Shown: one piece after another, positions 41,194 to 48,669 of the stretch
How positions within the stretch are numbered: the stretch's first letter is position 1
Layout of the letters: each line of letters begins with the position of its first letter
Assembly (NCBI GenBank): GCA_036273715.1
Contig: DASUHB010000026.1
Coordinates: 1 to 64,000 of the forward strand
Direction: 5' to 3'
From: Gemmatimonadaceae bacterium
GTDB taxonomy: Bacteria > Gemmatimonadota > Gemmatimonadetes > Gemmatimonadales > Gemmatimonadaceae
DNA length: 64,000 bases
Translations under genes and position numbers: made by a program
Notes under the pieces: model-generated
What the model was told of the DNA's origin: nothing
Databases searched by the model: none
What the model saw: the letters and a program-made list of their open reading frames with translations, nothing else

Positions 41194-41958
41194 TTACCGC
41201 GCGGCACCGCGCCATGCGCGACCCGCGTCGAGCAAACCGGCGAACAGCCGGCGCATGTGCCAGTCGGCGTGCGTGAGGTCCTCGGGATGCCACTGCACGC
41301 CGAACAGAAACGCATCGTCGGTCGACTCGAGCCCTTCCACGAGGCCATCCGGTGCGTGCGCGGTGGCGACCAACGATGGTGGCACCGACTTGATGCCTTG
41401 GTGGTGCATGCTGTTCACCATCGCGCCCTGCTCCTCGAGCAGCGCCGCCAAGCGCGACGCCGGCGCGACCGCGACCTCGTGCACCAGCTGGTCGCGCGGA
41501 TTGGCGCCGCCGTGCGGGAAATAGTCGTGCTTGATCGCGCCGGGCATCTCGGCCGCCACATCCTGGTACAGCGTGCCGCCGGCGGCGACGTTGATGAGCT
41601 GCACGCCGCGGCAGATGCCTAACACAGGCTTGCCGTCGTCCATCGCCCACCGCGTGAGCATGACTTCGGCGCGATCGCGGTCGATGTCGGTGCGCCCGCA
41701 CCCCGCGAGACGGGACGCGCCATAGGTGCGCGGATCGATGTCGACACCGCCCGGCAGCAGCAGACCGTCCAACTGCTCGTAGATCCTGCGCATGGTGTCC
41801 GGATCGTCGGGCATGAGCGGGATGATCCACGGCACCCCTCCCGACTCGGCCATGGCGTGCACGTACCGCTGGCTCATCACCCAGCAGCGCGGCAGCTCGT
41901 CCGGGATGGCGTCCAGGGTCTGTGTCGTGATGCCGATTATCGGGCGCGATGCGGACAA
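41194..41958 (-). CDS. Class I glutamine amidotransferase-fold hydrolase (PuuD/peptidase C26 type)
   Basis: 254 residues. The nucleophile elbow is LGICRGVQ (Cys), and the His-Glu pair lies in GVQWHPEDL. The segments GLLLPGGVDIDPRTYG and AGGTLYQDVAAE are typical of the gamma-glutamyl-GABA hydrolase (PuuD) group. It cleaves a gamma-glutamyl amide. The start is a TTG at 41958 with AAGGAGA 8 bases upstream. It is the third gene of an operon behind a permuted ATP-grasp and a GCS2-type ligase. It may edit or trim the gamma-glutamyl product those enzymes make; that link is inferred. Confidence 0.88.
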   Translation of the reverse strand: MSASRPIIGITTQTLDAIPDELPRCWVMSQRYVHAMAESGGVPWIIPLMPDDPDTMRRIYEQLDGLLLPGGVDIDPRTYGASRLAGCGRTDIDRDRAEVMLTRWAMDDGKPVLGICRGVQLINVAAGGTLYQDVAAEMPGAIKHDYFPHGGANPRDQLVHEVAVAPASRLAALLEEQGAMVNSMHHQGIKSVPPSLVATAHAPDGLVEGLESTDDAFLFGVQWHPEDLTHADWHMRRLFAGLLDAGRAWRGAAR

Positions 41959-41991
41959 AACCGTGTCTCCTTGGCGAGGCGCTTCCCTCTC

Positions 41992-43101
41992 CTAACAATC
42001 TACTCCTTCAGCCGTCTCTCTGACCAACTGGTCGACCACGTCTTTCAGGTCCCCGGTGCGCTTGAACATCGCCAGTTGGCGATCAGCGCTCGTGCCGTTG
42101 GAGAGAATCGTGTACGCGTACTCGACTTCGGCGCGCGTCCCCAGATCGTCGACGACGTCGTCGATGAACCAACCCACCAGCTCGCGAATGAGATCCGAGG
42201 CCGGCAGCTCTTCGCCCTTGCCGAAATCTATGAGTTTTCCGCTCAGGCCATAGCGGACGGCGCGCCACTTGTTCTCCTCGAGCAACGACCCCGGATAGGT
42301 GCGGAACGTGAGGTTGTCGCGGCGCAGCTTCCACAACTTCGCGATGATTGCTTGCAGGATCGCGGCCACGCACACCGCTTCCTCGACCCGCGTGCACACG
42401 TCGCAGACGCGGAACTCGAGGGTCGGGTAGCTCCAGTTAGGCCGGACGTCCCACCAGATCTTGGAGCCGTCGGGGATGCAGTGCGTGCGCACGAGCGCGT
42501 CGAGCACCGCTTCGTAGTCCGACCACGCGTGCATCTCGGGTGGAATCCCGGTGCGCGGGAAATTCCGGAAGATCACGCTGCGGTACGACTTGAGGCCGGT
42601 CAGGCGGCCCATCCAGAACGGCGAGCTCGTCGAGAGACACAGCACGTGCGGCACGAAGTAGCGCGCCACGTTCATGGCGTCGATGAGAAAGTCGCGGTCC
42701 TCGATCCCGATGTGGACGTGCGTGCCGAAGATGAGCAGCTGCTGGGCGAGATCCTGCAGGTCCTGCTTGACGCCCATGTAGCGCTCGAGCGGCGTGATTT
42801 CCTGCGTGATCCAGCTGGAGAATGGGTGCGTGCCGGCGGCGGCGATCTTGAGGCCCTTGCGCGCGGCGAGCTGCATCACGGTCCCGCGCAGTCGCACCAG
42901 TTCCGAGCGCACCTCGCCCGGCGTGCGACAGACCTTGGTGCCGATCTCCACCATCGATTGGTGGAGCTCCGGCTTCACCTCTTCCATTACCAGGTGGTCG
43001 CCGGCGAGGATCTCGGTGATGTACGACCGGAGCTCGCGCGTCTCCGGATCGATGATCTGATACTCTTCCTCGACGCCTAACGTGAGCGACGGCTGTTGCA
43101 T
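41992..43101 (-). CDS. Carboxylate-amine ligase of the GCS2/YbdK family
   Basis: 369 residues. The glutamate-cysteine ligase type 2 core is clear: LGVEEEYQIIDPETREL, LVMEEVKPELHQSMVEIGT, GTHPFSSW, FGTHVHIGIEDRDFLI, SSPFWMGRLTGLKSYR and YPTLEFRVCDVCT. Members join amino acids or amines to the carboxylate of glutamate or similar, using ATP. The ATG at 43101 has GAGGGGGA in front. It follows the permuted ATP-grasp gene by 17 bases. The true acceptor is unknown; many YbdK proteins are not real gamma-glutamylcysteine synthetases. Confidence 0.92.
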   Translation of the reverse strand: MQQPSLTLGVEEEYQIIDPETRELRSYITEILAGDHLVMEEVKPELHQSMVEIGTKVCRTPGEVRSELVRLRGTVMQLAARKGLKIAAAGTHPFSSWITQEITPLERYMGVKQDLQDLAQQLLIFGTHVHIGIEDRDFLIDAMNVARYFVPHVLCLSTSSPFWMGRLTGLKSYRSVIFRNFPRTGIPPEMHAWSDYEAVLDALVRTHCIPDGSKIWWDVRPNWSYPTLEFRVCDVCTRVEEAVCVAAILQAIIAKLWKLRRDNLTFRTYPGSLLEENKWRAVRYGLSGKLIDFGKGEELPASDLIRELVGWFIDDVVDDLGTRAEVEYAYTILSNGTSADRQLAMFKRTGDLKDVVDQLVRETAEGVDC

Positions 43102-43118
43102 GGCTCCCCCTCGAATGC

Positions 43119-44489
43119 CTAACGGCGAGCGGTCACGAAGGTCGGAACGGTCGATCCGCCGCCGGCGGTCACGTTGAGCAGCGGTGTGGTGCCCAGCCGC
43201 GTCAGACAGCCCTCGACGTAGCGGCCGTGGGACACGAAAGGCGCCAGATCCACCATCCGGTCGGTGAACTGTACGGATCCATCGACAAAACTGGGGTAGG
43301 GCTCGGTGGGCAGCCGGATCCGCCGCTGGACGATCGACGGCGCCTCGAGCGCGGACGCGAGGGCGTCCGACCAGGTGTCGTCATCCACTTCCCAGCCGAG
43401 GACGATGCCCTTCCCGCCGTATTCATCGTTGGGCTTGAGCACCAGCGTGTCGCGGTTGGCCGCGATCCACGGCACGAGGTCGATGCGGTCGCCCTGATAT
43501 ACCGTGGTGCGCTCGGCCACGACCCGAGTCCAGGGGATGTGCGCGTCGATCGCGTCGCGCTGCTCGGCGGTGAAGAGGTGCGCGTTGCGTTCGTCGCTCA
43601 GGACGGCGAGGCTCGCTTTCTTGTGCAGGATCTTGCAGCGAAACGGGTTCACCATGCACGCCGCGCGGTCGCGGACCGCGCGGATGACCGGATGGTCGAT
43701 GCCGCCGCGCGCCACGAGCTCGCTGAGCAGCACGCGCTTGTAGATGAGCGTGATGTGAAAGTCGCCGCAGACGAGGCGCCCGTTCTCGTATGCCACCTCG
43801 CGCGGGTCGGCAATAACGCTCGGGATGCCTAACGCATGGAAGTAGCGCTCGAAGAGCACGAACTCGTTGTAGGTGGGCACTTCGCGCCAGTCGAGGATCG
43901 CGATGCGCGGCTGCTCCCGCGCCCCGCGCCAGCTCCGGAACGAGTCGAGCAGCGGGAACAGCACGCCGTGCCGCGCGGGGAGCGGGCGCAGCTCGTACTC
44001 GCGCAGGAAGTCGCCGGCGACCGGCAGCGCCAGGAACGCATCGGAGAGCGCGTCGCCGTACGCCAGTCCCGCGGGCGTCTCCGCGTTGTACTCGGTGAAG
44101 TAGAGGGGGCCGGCATCGGCGTCGTAGAATGCGTCGAGGCGCGAGGTCGGGCTCGCCTCACGAAACCCGGGATCGAACTCGACGAGCGTGCGCTCCCAAT
44201 CCTCGAGTCCGAACTGATCGAGCACGGCGGGATCGCCGAGCGCCGCACCGAGCGCGCGGGCGAACGCGGCGAGCAGCAGCGCGCACCGTTGCTGGACGTA
44301 TCGGTACTGTTCGCCTAACAACAGGCGCGGTCGCAGAACGGTGCAGAGTGCGCGGTCGCCGAAGAACAACCCGCGCGCCAGCAGTTGCTCGTCGAGCAAC
44401 GCCTGGCTCTCGGCGGCGACTTCCGGCGTGAGCCGCTCGTGGTACCGTTCGATCGCGCGTCGGAGCGTCATGACGCACCGCGTGCGCAT
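43119..44489 (-). CDS. Circularly permuted ATP-grasp protein
   Basis: 456 residues. The C-terminal half has the signature of permuted ATP-grasp ligases: [40 protein letters not shown] (the ATP-binding lysine and glycine loop), [11 protein letters not shown] and [12 protein letters not shown]. Upstream parts show [16 protein letters not shown] and PRIAILDW. Relatives make glutathionylspermidine or unknown peptide-like amides. The start is ATG 44489 (ATG 44471 is also possible; neither has a clear ribosome site). It heads the three-gene operon with the GCS2 ligase and the PuuD-like hydrolase. Confidence 0.88.
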   Translation of the reverse strand: MRTRCVMTLRRAIERYHERLTPEVAAESQALLDEQLLARGLFFGDRALCTVLRPRLLLGEQYRYVQQRCALLLAAFARALGAALGDPAVLDQFGLEDWERTLVEFDPGFREASPTSRLDAFYDADAGPLYFTEYNAETPAGLAYGDALSDAFLALPVAGDFLREYELRPLPARHGVLFPLLDSFRSWRGAREQPRIAILDWREVPTYNEFVLFERYFHALGIPSVIADPREVAYENGRLVCGDFHITLIYKRVLLSELVARGGIDHPVIRAVRDRAACMVNPFRCKILHKKASLAVLSDERNAHLFTAEQRDAIDAHIPWTRVVAERTTVYQGDRIDLVPWIAANRDTLVLKPNDEYGGKGIVLGWEVDDDTWSDALASALEAPSIVQRRIRLPTEPYPSFVDGSVQFTDRMVDLAPFVSHGRYVEGCLTRLGTTPLLNVTAGGGSTVPTFVTARR

Positions 44490-44496
44490 GGTGGTC

Positions 44497-44525
44497 TTGC
44501 CTTAGTCCACTGCATTAGTCATATT
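44497..44525 (+). promoter_or_regulatory. Promoter of the toxin-antitoxin operon, likely leaderless
   Basis: TTGCCT (44497-44502) and CATATT (44520-44525) are separated by exactly 17 bases. The start of transcription would fall at or next to the antitoxin ATG at 44532, so the mRNA is probably leaderless; indeed no ribosome site is seen. A direct repeat TTAGTC overlaps the spacer (about 44502-44508 and 44514-44519) and may be the operator bound by the antitoxin. Confidence 0.55.
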
Positions 44526-44531
44526 GTGGCC

Positions 44532-44774
44532 ATGCCCAAGCGTCGGACGTACAACGTGCACGAAGCCAAGACCCAATTGTCCAAGCTGCTGAAGCGCGTC
44601 GCGGAGGGACAGGAGGTGTACATCGCGCGCGCGGGCGTGCCTGTCGCGCGTCTCGTGCCCGTGACGCTGCCGGAGGGCGAGCGCGTGCTCGGCTCTGAAC
44701 GCGGGCGCATTACGATCGGCGACGACTTCAATGCGCCGCTGCCGCCGGAGCTCCTCGACGTCTTCGAGACGTGA
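44532..44774 (+). CDS. Antitoxin, Phd/YefM family
   Basis: 80 residues. The N-terminal fold YNVHEAKTQLSKLLKRVAEGQEVYIARAGVPVARLVPV is the Phd/YefM DNA-binding domain. The tail (DDFNAPLPPELLDVFE) would be the toxin-neutralising part. It overlaps the toxin gene by 4 bases (GTGA). It should repress its own promoter and block the PIN toxin. The pair stands between the two halves of the ligase neighbourhood and points the opposite way to both, which suggests later insertion. Confidence 0.92.
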   Translation: MPKRRTYNVHEAKTQLSKLLKRVAEGQEVYIARAGVPVARLVPVTLPEGERVLGSERGRITIGDDFNAPLPPELLDVFET

Positions 44775-45160
44775 GAGTTCTGCTCGACACGCACGTGTGG
44801 CTTTGGATGGTGGCGGCACCCGAGCGGCTCTCGAAAAAGGGCCGCTCGATTGTCATCGCGGCCGACAACGAGCTGGTGCTGTCGGCGGCCAGCACGTGGG
44901 AGATCGCGATCAAGTTCGCGCTCGGCAAGCTGGCGCTGCCGGAGACGCCGGCAACGTACATTCCGCGACTCATGGTGCGCACGGCGGTCACGGCGCTCCC
45001 GGTACTGGCGAGTCACACGTTGCACGTCGCCACGCTGCCGCGGCATCATCGCGATCCGTTCGACCGGTTGCTCGTGGCGCAAGCGCAGCTCGAGGAGCTG
45101 CCCATTCTCACCACCGACGCCGCGTTCCGGCGCTACGACGTCAAGACCGTTCGCGCGTGA
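44771..45160 (+). CDS. PIN-domain toxin (VapC-like)
   Basis: 129 residues of the PIN ribonuclease family. Acidic residues expected for the metal site are visible in RVLLDTHVWLWM (first Asp), STWEIAIKFALGKLAL (Glu), HRDPFDRLLVAQA (Asp) and LPILTTDAAFRRY (Asp). It would cleave RNA when not bound by its antitoxin. The GTG at 44771 overlaps the antitoxin stop. It converges with the RimK-like gene, 25 bases between stops. Confidence 0.92.
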   Translation: MRVLLDTHVWLWMVAAPERLSKKGRSIVIAADNELVLSAASTWEIAIKFALGKLALPETPATYIPRLMVRTAVTALPVLASHTLHVATLPRHHRDPFDRLLVAQAQLEELPILTTDAAFRRYDVKTVRA

Positions 45161-45185
45161 GGCATTGGCCCGCCGAGCATGCATG

Positions 45186-46142
45186 TCAGATCGGCGCTGC
45201 GTTAGGCAGGCGGCGGCCGGCGGCCAGCAGGCCATCCCACCTCAGCTCGCGCGCCTGGGGCCGCGGCTCCTTCGCCAGGCGGATGGCCAGGTCGGCCATG
45301 TGCGCCACCACCCACTCGAAGTACGTGGGCGTGAGCGAGTAAATGTCCATGTCCGGCGCGGGGTTCATGAAGTCGATCGCGTACGGCACGCCATCGCGCA
45401 CGGCCCATTCGAGCGAATTCATGTCGTAGCCCAGCGCCCGCACGAGCGTGAGCGTGTCGCGCACGATGCGTTCGCCTAACGCGGGCGACAGGTGGGCGTG
45501 GTCCACGTGATACTTGCGCTCGCGCGGGTCGTACTTGATGGGCAGCACGTGGTCCTGGCCGATGGCGAGACACCGCACGAACTGCTCCCACTCGATGAAC
45601 TCCTGCACCACCATCGTGAGCAGCCCCGACGCGTCGTAATGATGGATCAGCTCGTCGAGCGACCGGCACACATAGACGTCTTTCCATCCGCCGCCGTGCG
45701 CATCCTTGAGGACGCACGGGAGGCCGACGTATTCGATCAGCCCCTTCCAGTCGATCGGGTAGCGGAGGTTGCGCAGGCTCTCGTCGTGCTTGATGCCCGC
45801 GACGTAGGCTTTGTTAGGCAGCGCGGCCGTCCTCGGGCTCGCGACGCCGAGCCTGGTGGCCAGCGTGGCGCCAAAGAATTTGTCGTCGGCCGTCCACATG
45901 AACGGATTGTTGATGACCGTGACGCCCTGGAGCACCGCGTATTTGAGGTAGCTCCGGTAGTACGGCACCTCGTGCGAGATCCGGTCGACGATCACGGCAT
46001 ATGGACACGGCTCATCCATGCGCGTCGCATCGAGCTGCACGAGCTCGGCCTCGACGCCGGCGTCTTGCTGTCTGACGCGATCGATGAACGCCGGCGGCCA
46101 GGACCATTCCCGCCCAACGAGCAGTCCCACTTTGCGCACCAT
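45186..46142 (-). CDS. RimK-like ATP-grasp protein
   Basis: 318 residues of the ATP-grasp fold: INNPFMWTADDKFFGATLATRLGV, a central lysine and glycine loop in LPCVLKDAHGGGWKDVYV, VVQEFIEWEQFVRCLAIG, and the metal-site region SLEWAVRDGVPYAIDFMNPAPDM. Such enzymes join a carboxylate to an amine via an acyl phosphate. The N-terminal half opens KVGLLVGREWSWPPAFIDRV, typical of a group encoded next to GCS2 and permuted ATP-grasp proteins. It follows an esterase gene by 16 bases. Product unknown; likely peptide-like. Confidence 0.87.
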   Translation of the reverse strand: MVRKVGLLVGREWSWPPAFIDRVRQQDAGVEAELVQLDATRMDEPCPYAVIVDRISHEVPYYRSYLKYAVLQGVTVINNPFMWTADDKFFGATLATRLGVASPRTAALPNKAYVAGIKHDESLRNLRYPIDWKGLIEYVGLPCVLKDAHGGGWKDVYVCRSLDELIHHYDASGLLTMVVQEFIEWEQFVRCLAIGQDHVLPIKYDPRERKYHVDHAHLSPALGERIVRDTLTLVRALGYDMNSLEWAVRDGVPYAIDFMNPAPDMDIYSLTPTYFEWVVAHMADLAIRLAKEPRPQARELRWDGLLAAGRRLPNAAPI

Positions 46143-46158
46143 CGCCCGGCTCCCGTCT

Positions 46159-46875
46159 TCAGGCGTTGCCGCCCATGTATCGGCGGATCATCTCGACCCA
46201 GTAGGGCCAATCGTGACACCACCCGTCCCAGATCCGGAGGGCGTGCGGAATATGCTTCGCCGAAAGAACGGTGGACAGGTATTCGTTGTTGGAGCGCGCC
46301 GCGTCGTCTCGGCCGACGGCGAGAATGATGTCGAGCCGCCGCAGCGCCGCGAGGCGCGCTTCATCGTGCTCGTGGACGAGAAAGTCGCACGGGTTGTTGA
46401 AGTAGACCGTGTCGTTGGACCAGCCGCCCGTCATTTCCTTGATGTCGTAGAGGCCGCTGAGTCCGATGGTGCGTCCCACGAGGCTCGGATGCCGCAGCGC
46501 GAAGTTGACCGCGTGGTATGCACCGAAGCTTGCGCCGGTGGTGATGAGGAACGGGTTCGCGTTCTGTCGCGAAAGCGGCAGGACTTCGTCGATCAGGTAG
46601 CGTTCGTACTGCTCGTGGCGTGCCGCGCGTTCCCAGAGCGGGCGCCATTTCGCGTACCAGCTCTCGGCGTCGACGCTGTCGACGCAGATCACCTGGATCC
46701 AGCCGTTGTCGATCTGATCGCCGAGGGCGCCGATCACGCCGCGGTCTTCCCACTCGTAAAAGCGTCCCATGGACGTGGGAAACACGAGGACTCGGGCGCC
46801 GGCGTGACCGAAGCGGAGCAGCTCCATGGGGCGGCCGAGGGAGGGGCTGAACCATTGATGGTATTCGCGGTGCAC
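46159..46875 (-). CDS. Alpha/beta-hydrolase, esterase-like
   Basis: 238 residues. The nucleophile elbow is TTGASFGAYHA (GxSxG), with LVFPTSMGRFYEWEDRG before it and HALRIWDGWCHDWPYW carrying the C-terminal His. This group of putative esterases occurs beside ATP-grasp ligases. The start is a GTG at 46875 with GGAG 9 bases upstream. It heads the two-gene operon with the RimK-like ligase. Only 34 bases separate it from the divergent second esterase, so their promoters must overlap. Confidence 0.83.
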   Translation of the reverse strand: MHREYHQWFSPSLGRPMELLRFGHAGARVLVFPTSMGRFYEWEDRGVIGALGDQIDNGWIQVICVDSVDAESWYAKWRPLWERAARHEQYERYLIDEVLPLSRQNANPFLITTGASFGAYHAVNFALRHPSLVGRTIGLSGLYDIKEMTGGWSNDTVYFNNPCDFLVHEHDEARLAALRRLDIILAVGRDDAARSNNEYLSTVLSAKHIPHALRIWDGWCHDWPYWVEMIRRYMGGNA

Positions 46876-46909
46876 GTAAGGTGGCTCCGGGGCGTTACGT
46901 TACACGACC

Positions 46910-47710
46910 ATGACCGACGAGACTCCGCGCCGCCCAACGACGTTGACGGGGGCGTTCCGCTTGCATCCGGCGTTCGCGTCGCGCTACGTGTCGGCGCGGC
47001 ACGACGTGCTGGTGCATTTGCCGTTAGGCTACGACACGGACGCGGCGAAGCGATATCCGGTGTTGTACATGCAGGACGGACAGAACTTGTTCGACGAGGC
47101 GACGAGTTTTGCCGGCGAGTGGCGCATGGACGAGACGTCGGACGCGCTGGCGCGCGAGGGTGCGATCAGGCAGCCGATCATCGTCGGCATTTACAATGCC
47201 GGGGCGTATCGCATCGACGAATACACGCCGACGCGCGATGCCGCCAGGCGGGCGGGGGGAAAAGCGCTGTTGTATGGGCGGATGCTGGTGGAGGAGCTCA
47301 AGCCGTTCATCGATGCGACCTATCGCACGATGCCCGACGTCGCCGACACCGGCCTCGGTGGGTCATCCCTCGGCGGGCTGGTGTCGTTGTACCTGGGCCT
47401 GATTCACCCGAGCGTGTTCGGAAAGCTGGCGGTGTTGTCGCCGTCGGTATGGTGGGACAACCGATTCATCGTGCGACGGATCCGGGCGCTCAGGGCGAAG
47501 CCGGCGACCAAGATCTGGCTCAGTACGGGCACCGCGGAGGGCGAAGGCGTGGTCGAGGCGGCGCGGCGCGTGCGCGGCGCACTCGAGGCCAAGGGATGGA
47601 CGTTAGGCATTGATCTCGACTACGTGGAGGTCGAGGGCGCTCCGCACAACGAGGCGGCGTGGGCGGGCTTGGTGCGTCCCATGCTGCGATTTCTCTTTCC
47701 CAAGCGGTAG
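46910..47710 (+). CDS. Putative esterase (enterochelin-esterase-like fold)
   Basis: 266 residues. Segments DVLVHLPLGYDTDAAKRYPVLYMQDGQNLFDE and the elbow GLGGSSLGGLVSLYLG mark the esterase D/Fes family. The late Asp/His pair lies in IWLSTGTAEGEG and VEGAPHNEAAW. No signal peptide, so cytoplasmic. It is divergent from the other esterase and ligase genes. It may release or trim products of the ligases; no substrate can be read from the sequence. Confidence 0.87.
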   Translation: MTDETPRRPTTLTGAFRLHPAFASRYVSARHDVLVHLPLGYDTDAAKRYPVLYMQDGQNLFDEATSFAGEWRMDETSDALAREGAIRQPIIVGIYNAGAYRIDEYTPTRDAARRAGGKALLYGRMLVEELKPFIDATYRTMPDVADTGLGGSSLGGLVSLYLGLIHPSVFGKLAVLSPSVWWDNRFIVRRIRALRAKPATKIWLSTGTAEGEGVVEAARRVRGALEAKGWTLGIDLDYVEVEGAPHNEAAWAGLVRPMLRFLFPKR

Positions 47711-47980
47711 CTCGCGGCGCTTCACGTATCGAGCACGGATGCTCTGGTCGTTTCATGTGCCGGCGTTCGTTCTATCGCGAGTCCTTGCAGCGTAATCAAG
47801 GTCGGGCTATTGGCCGATCGCACTTAACTCTTGAGTGGATGCGGAGTTGCGATCCTGGCAGCCAAATGGACCAACGTTTGGGCCGCAGGCCCTTGCGATC
47901 TAATTGTAACCCTCGCAGCATAAGCTCGCAGCATAAGCAAATCCACGATGCGAGCCCGCAGCATGAGCCCAAAGTTAGGC
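47711..47980 (+). other. Non-coding stretch with short repeats and an attC-like right half
   Basis: No gene is supported here. The segment CGCAGCATAAGC occurs twice in tandem (about 47913-47938) and once more as CGCAGCATGAGC (about 47958-47969). It is followed by N5 and GTTAGGC (47974-47980). The GAGC-N5-GTTAGGC layout is the right half (L'-spacer-R') of an integron attC site. A clear left half was not found; ACTTAAC at 47822 fits the R'' consensus but pairing is poor. A small hairpin GGGCC-GCA-GGCCC lies near 47880-47892. Confidence 0.45.
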
Positions 47981-48009
47981 GGAAGCATCCACCTCGGACA
48001 AGCATCGAC

Positions 48010-48144
48010 ATGCCGGAATGGCACTGCAACTTCGCCTGGGACGCCCGCAAGCCCGCAGCCAATCTGCGCAAACACGGCGTCAGCTTCACCGAGGACGCTA
48101 CCAGCGGCAGGCGCCCGGTCGCTCGCCACCGAGCGCTGCGTTAG
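48010..48144 (+). pseudogene. BrnT-like toxin fragment
   Basis: 44 codons. The first 32 residues (CNFAWDARKPAANLRKHGVSFTEDAT) match the N-terminus of BrnT ribonuclease toxins, which normally have about 90 residues. The frame then runs into attC-like DNA and stops at the TAG inside GTTAGGC. The catalytic part is lost, and no BrnA antitoxin follows. It is a decayed gene cassette, or one cut by recombination. Confidence 0.6.
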
Positions 48145-48146
48145 GC
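48130..48146 (+). other. attC-like right half at the end of the BrnT fragment
   Basis: CGAGC, a 5-base spacer GCTGC and GTTAGGC (48140-48146) reproduce the L'-spacer-R' arrangement of the complete attC site downstream. Cleavage between G and TT would mark the start of the zinc-ribbon cassette at 48141. The matching left half is absent, so this is a partial site. Confidence 0.5.
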
Positions 48147-48180
48147 CGAGCATCAACATTAAGAACAGGAGGGGTACCTC

Positions 48181-48396
48181 ATGGATGCGCCCATTGAGTG
48201 TCTGCGCTGCCACACCCCGATGGAGCCGGGGTTCGTTGCCGACCGGACGTACGGGGGCTGGGTCGAGGAGCGGTGGGCACCCGGCCGCCCAGACCTGCAC
48301 TGGTGGGGAATGGCAGAGCCCACGGGGCGCCTCCCCGTGACCACGCTGCGGTGTCCGCGGTGCGGTGCCCTCGAGTCGTTTGCGCCGCCGGCCTAA
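48181..48396 (+). CDS. Zinc-ribbon cassette protein
   Basis: 71 residues with two CxxC pairs: CLRCHTPMEPGFVAD at the start and LRCPRCGALESF at the end, joined by a Trp-rich middle. This is a small zinc-ribbon family of unknown function seen in many soil bacteria. The ribosome site is AGGAGGGG with 6 bases before ATG. The stop TAA lies inside GCCTAAC, the first box of the attC site. This is the standard arrangement of an integron gene cassette (about 336 bp, 48141-48476). Confidence 0.75.
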   Translation: MDAPIECLRCHTPMEPGFVADRTYGGWVEERWAPGRPDLHWWGMAEPTGRLPVTTLRCPRCGALESFAPPA

Positions 48397-48482
48397 CTTG
48401 GCGCTCGAACCGAGGGGCGGTCTCCGGCGGCCCGCTGCGCTCGCTCGTATGTGATCGACCGCAGGTGAGCTTGGCGTTAGAC
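48391..48482 (+). other. Integron attC recombination site
   Basis: 92 bases with all parts of an attC hairpin. R'' GCCTAAC (48391) pairs with R' GTTAGAC (48476-48482). Both are flanked inward by the same unpaired spacer TTGGC. L'' GCTCGAACC faces L' GGTGAGC with extra-helical bases. An inner stem GCGGTC/GACCGC closes the variable loop. No integrase gene is in the window, so this is an isolated cassette (or part of an array lacking an integrase). Confidence 0.72.
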
Positions 48483-48518
48483 GGCATCGGGCGCCACTCG
48501 ACCCGTGTCGCACCGCGA

Positions 48519-48620
48519 TACGTCAACGCGGGGCTCGTCGACGAGATGCCGCTTCACATCAGCGCGGCCCGAAAATTCTTCGAGGGCGCTGTCGGATCGG
48601 GGCAAGTCTGTTCGTTGTAG
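48519..48620 (+). pseudogene. Remnant resembling a RibD-C/dihydrofolate-reductase-like protein
   Basis: A 33-codon tail (YVNAGLVDEMPLHIS then a divergent end) resembles the AGLVDE-LHI segment that precedes the last strands of RibD C-terminal-domain reductases. There is no start codon with matching sequence and the rest of the domain is missing. It lies directly downstream of the attC site, as expected for decayed cassette cargo. Confidence 0.3.
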
Positions 48621-48669
48621 TGGTGAGACCGGTTGAAACACCACGCCCTGCTCCGAGGAAACCCGCCCA

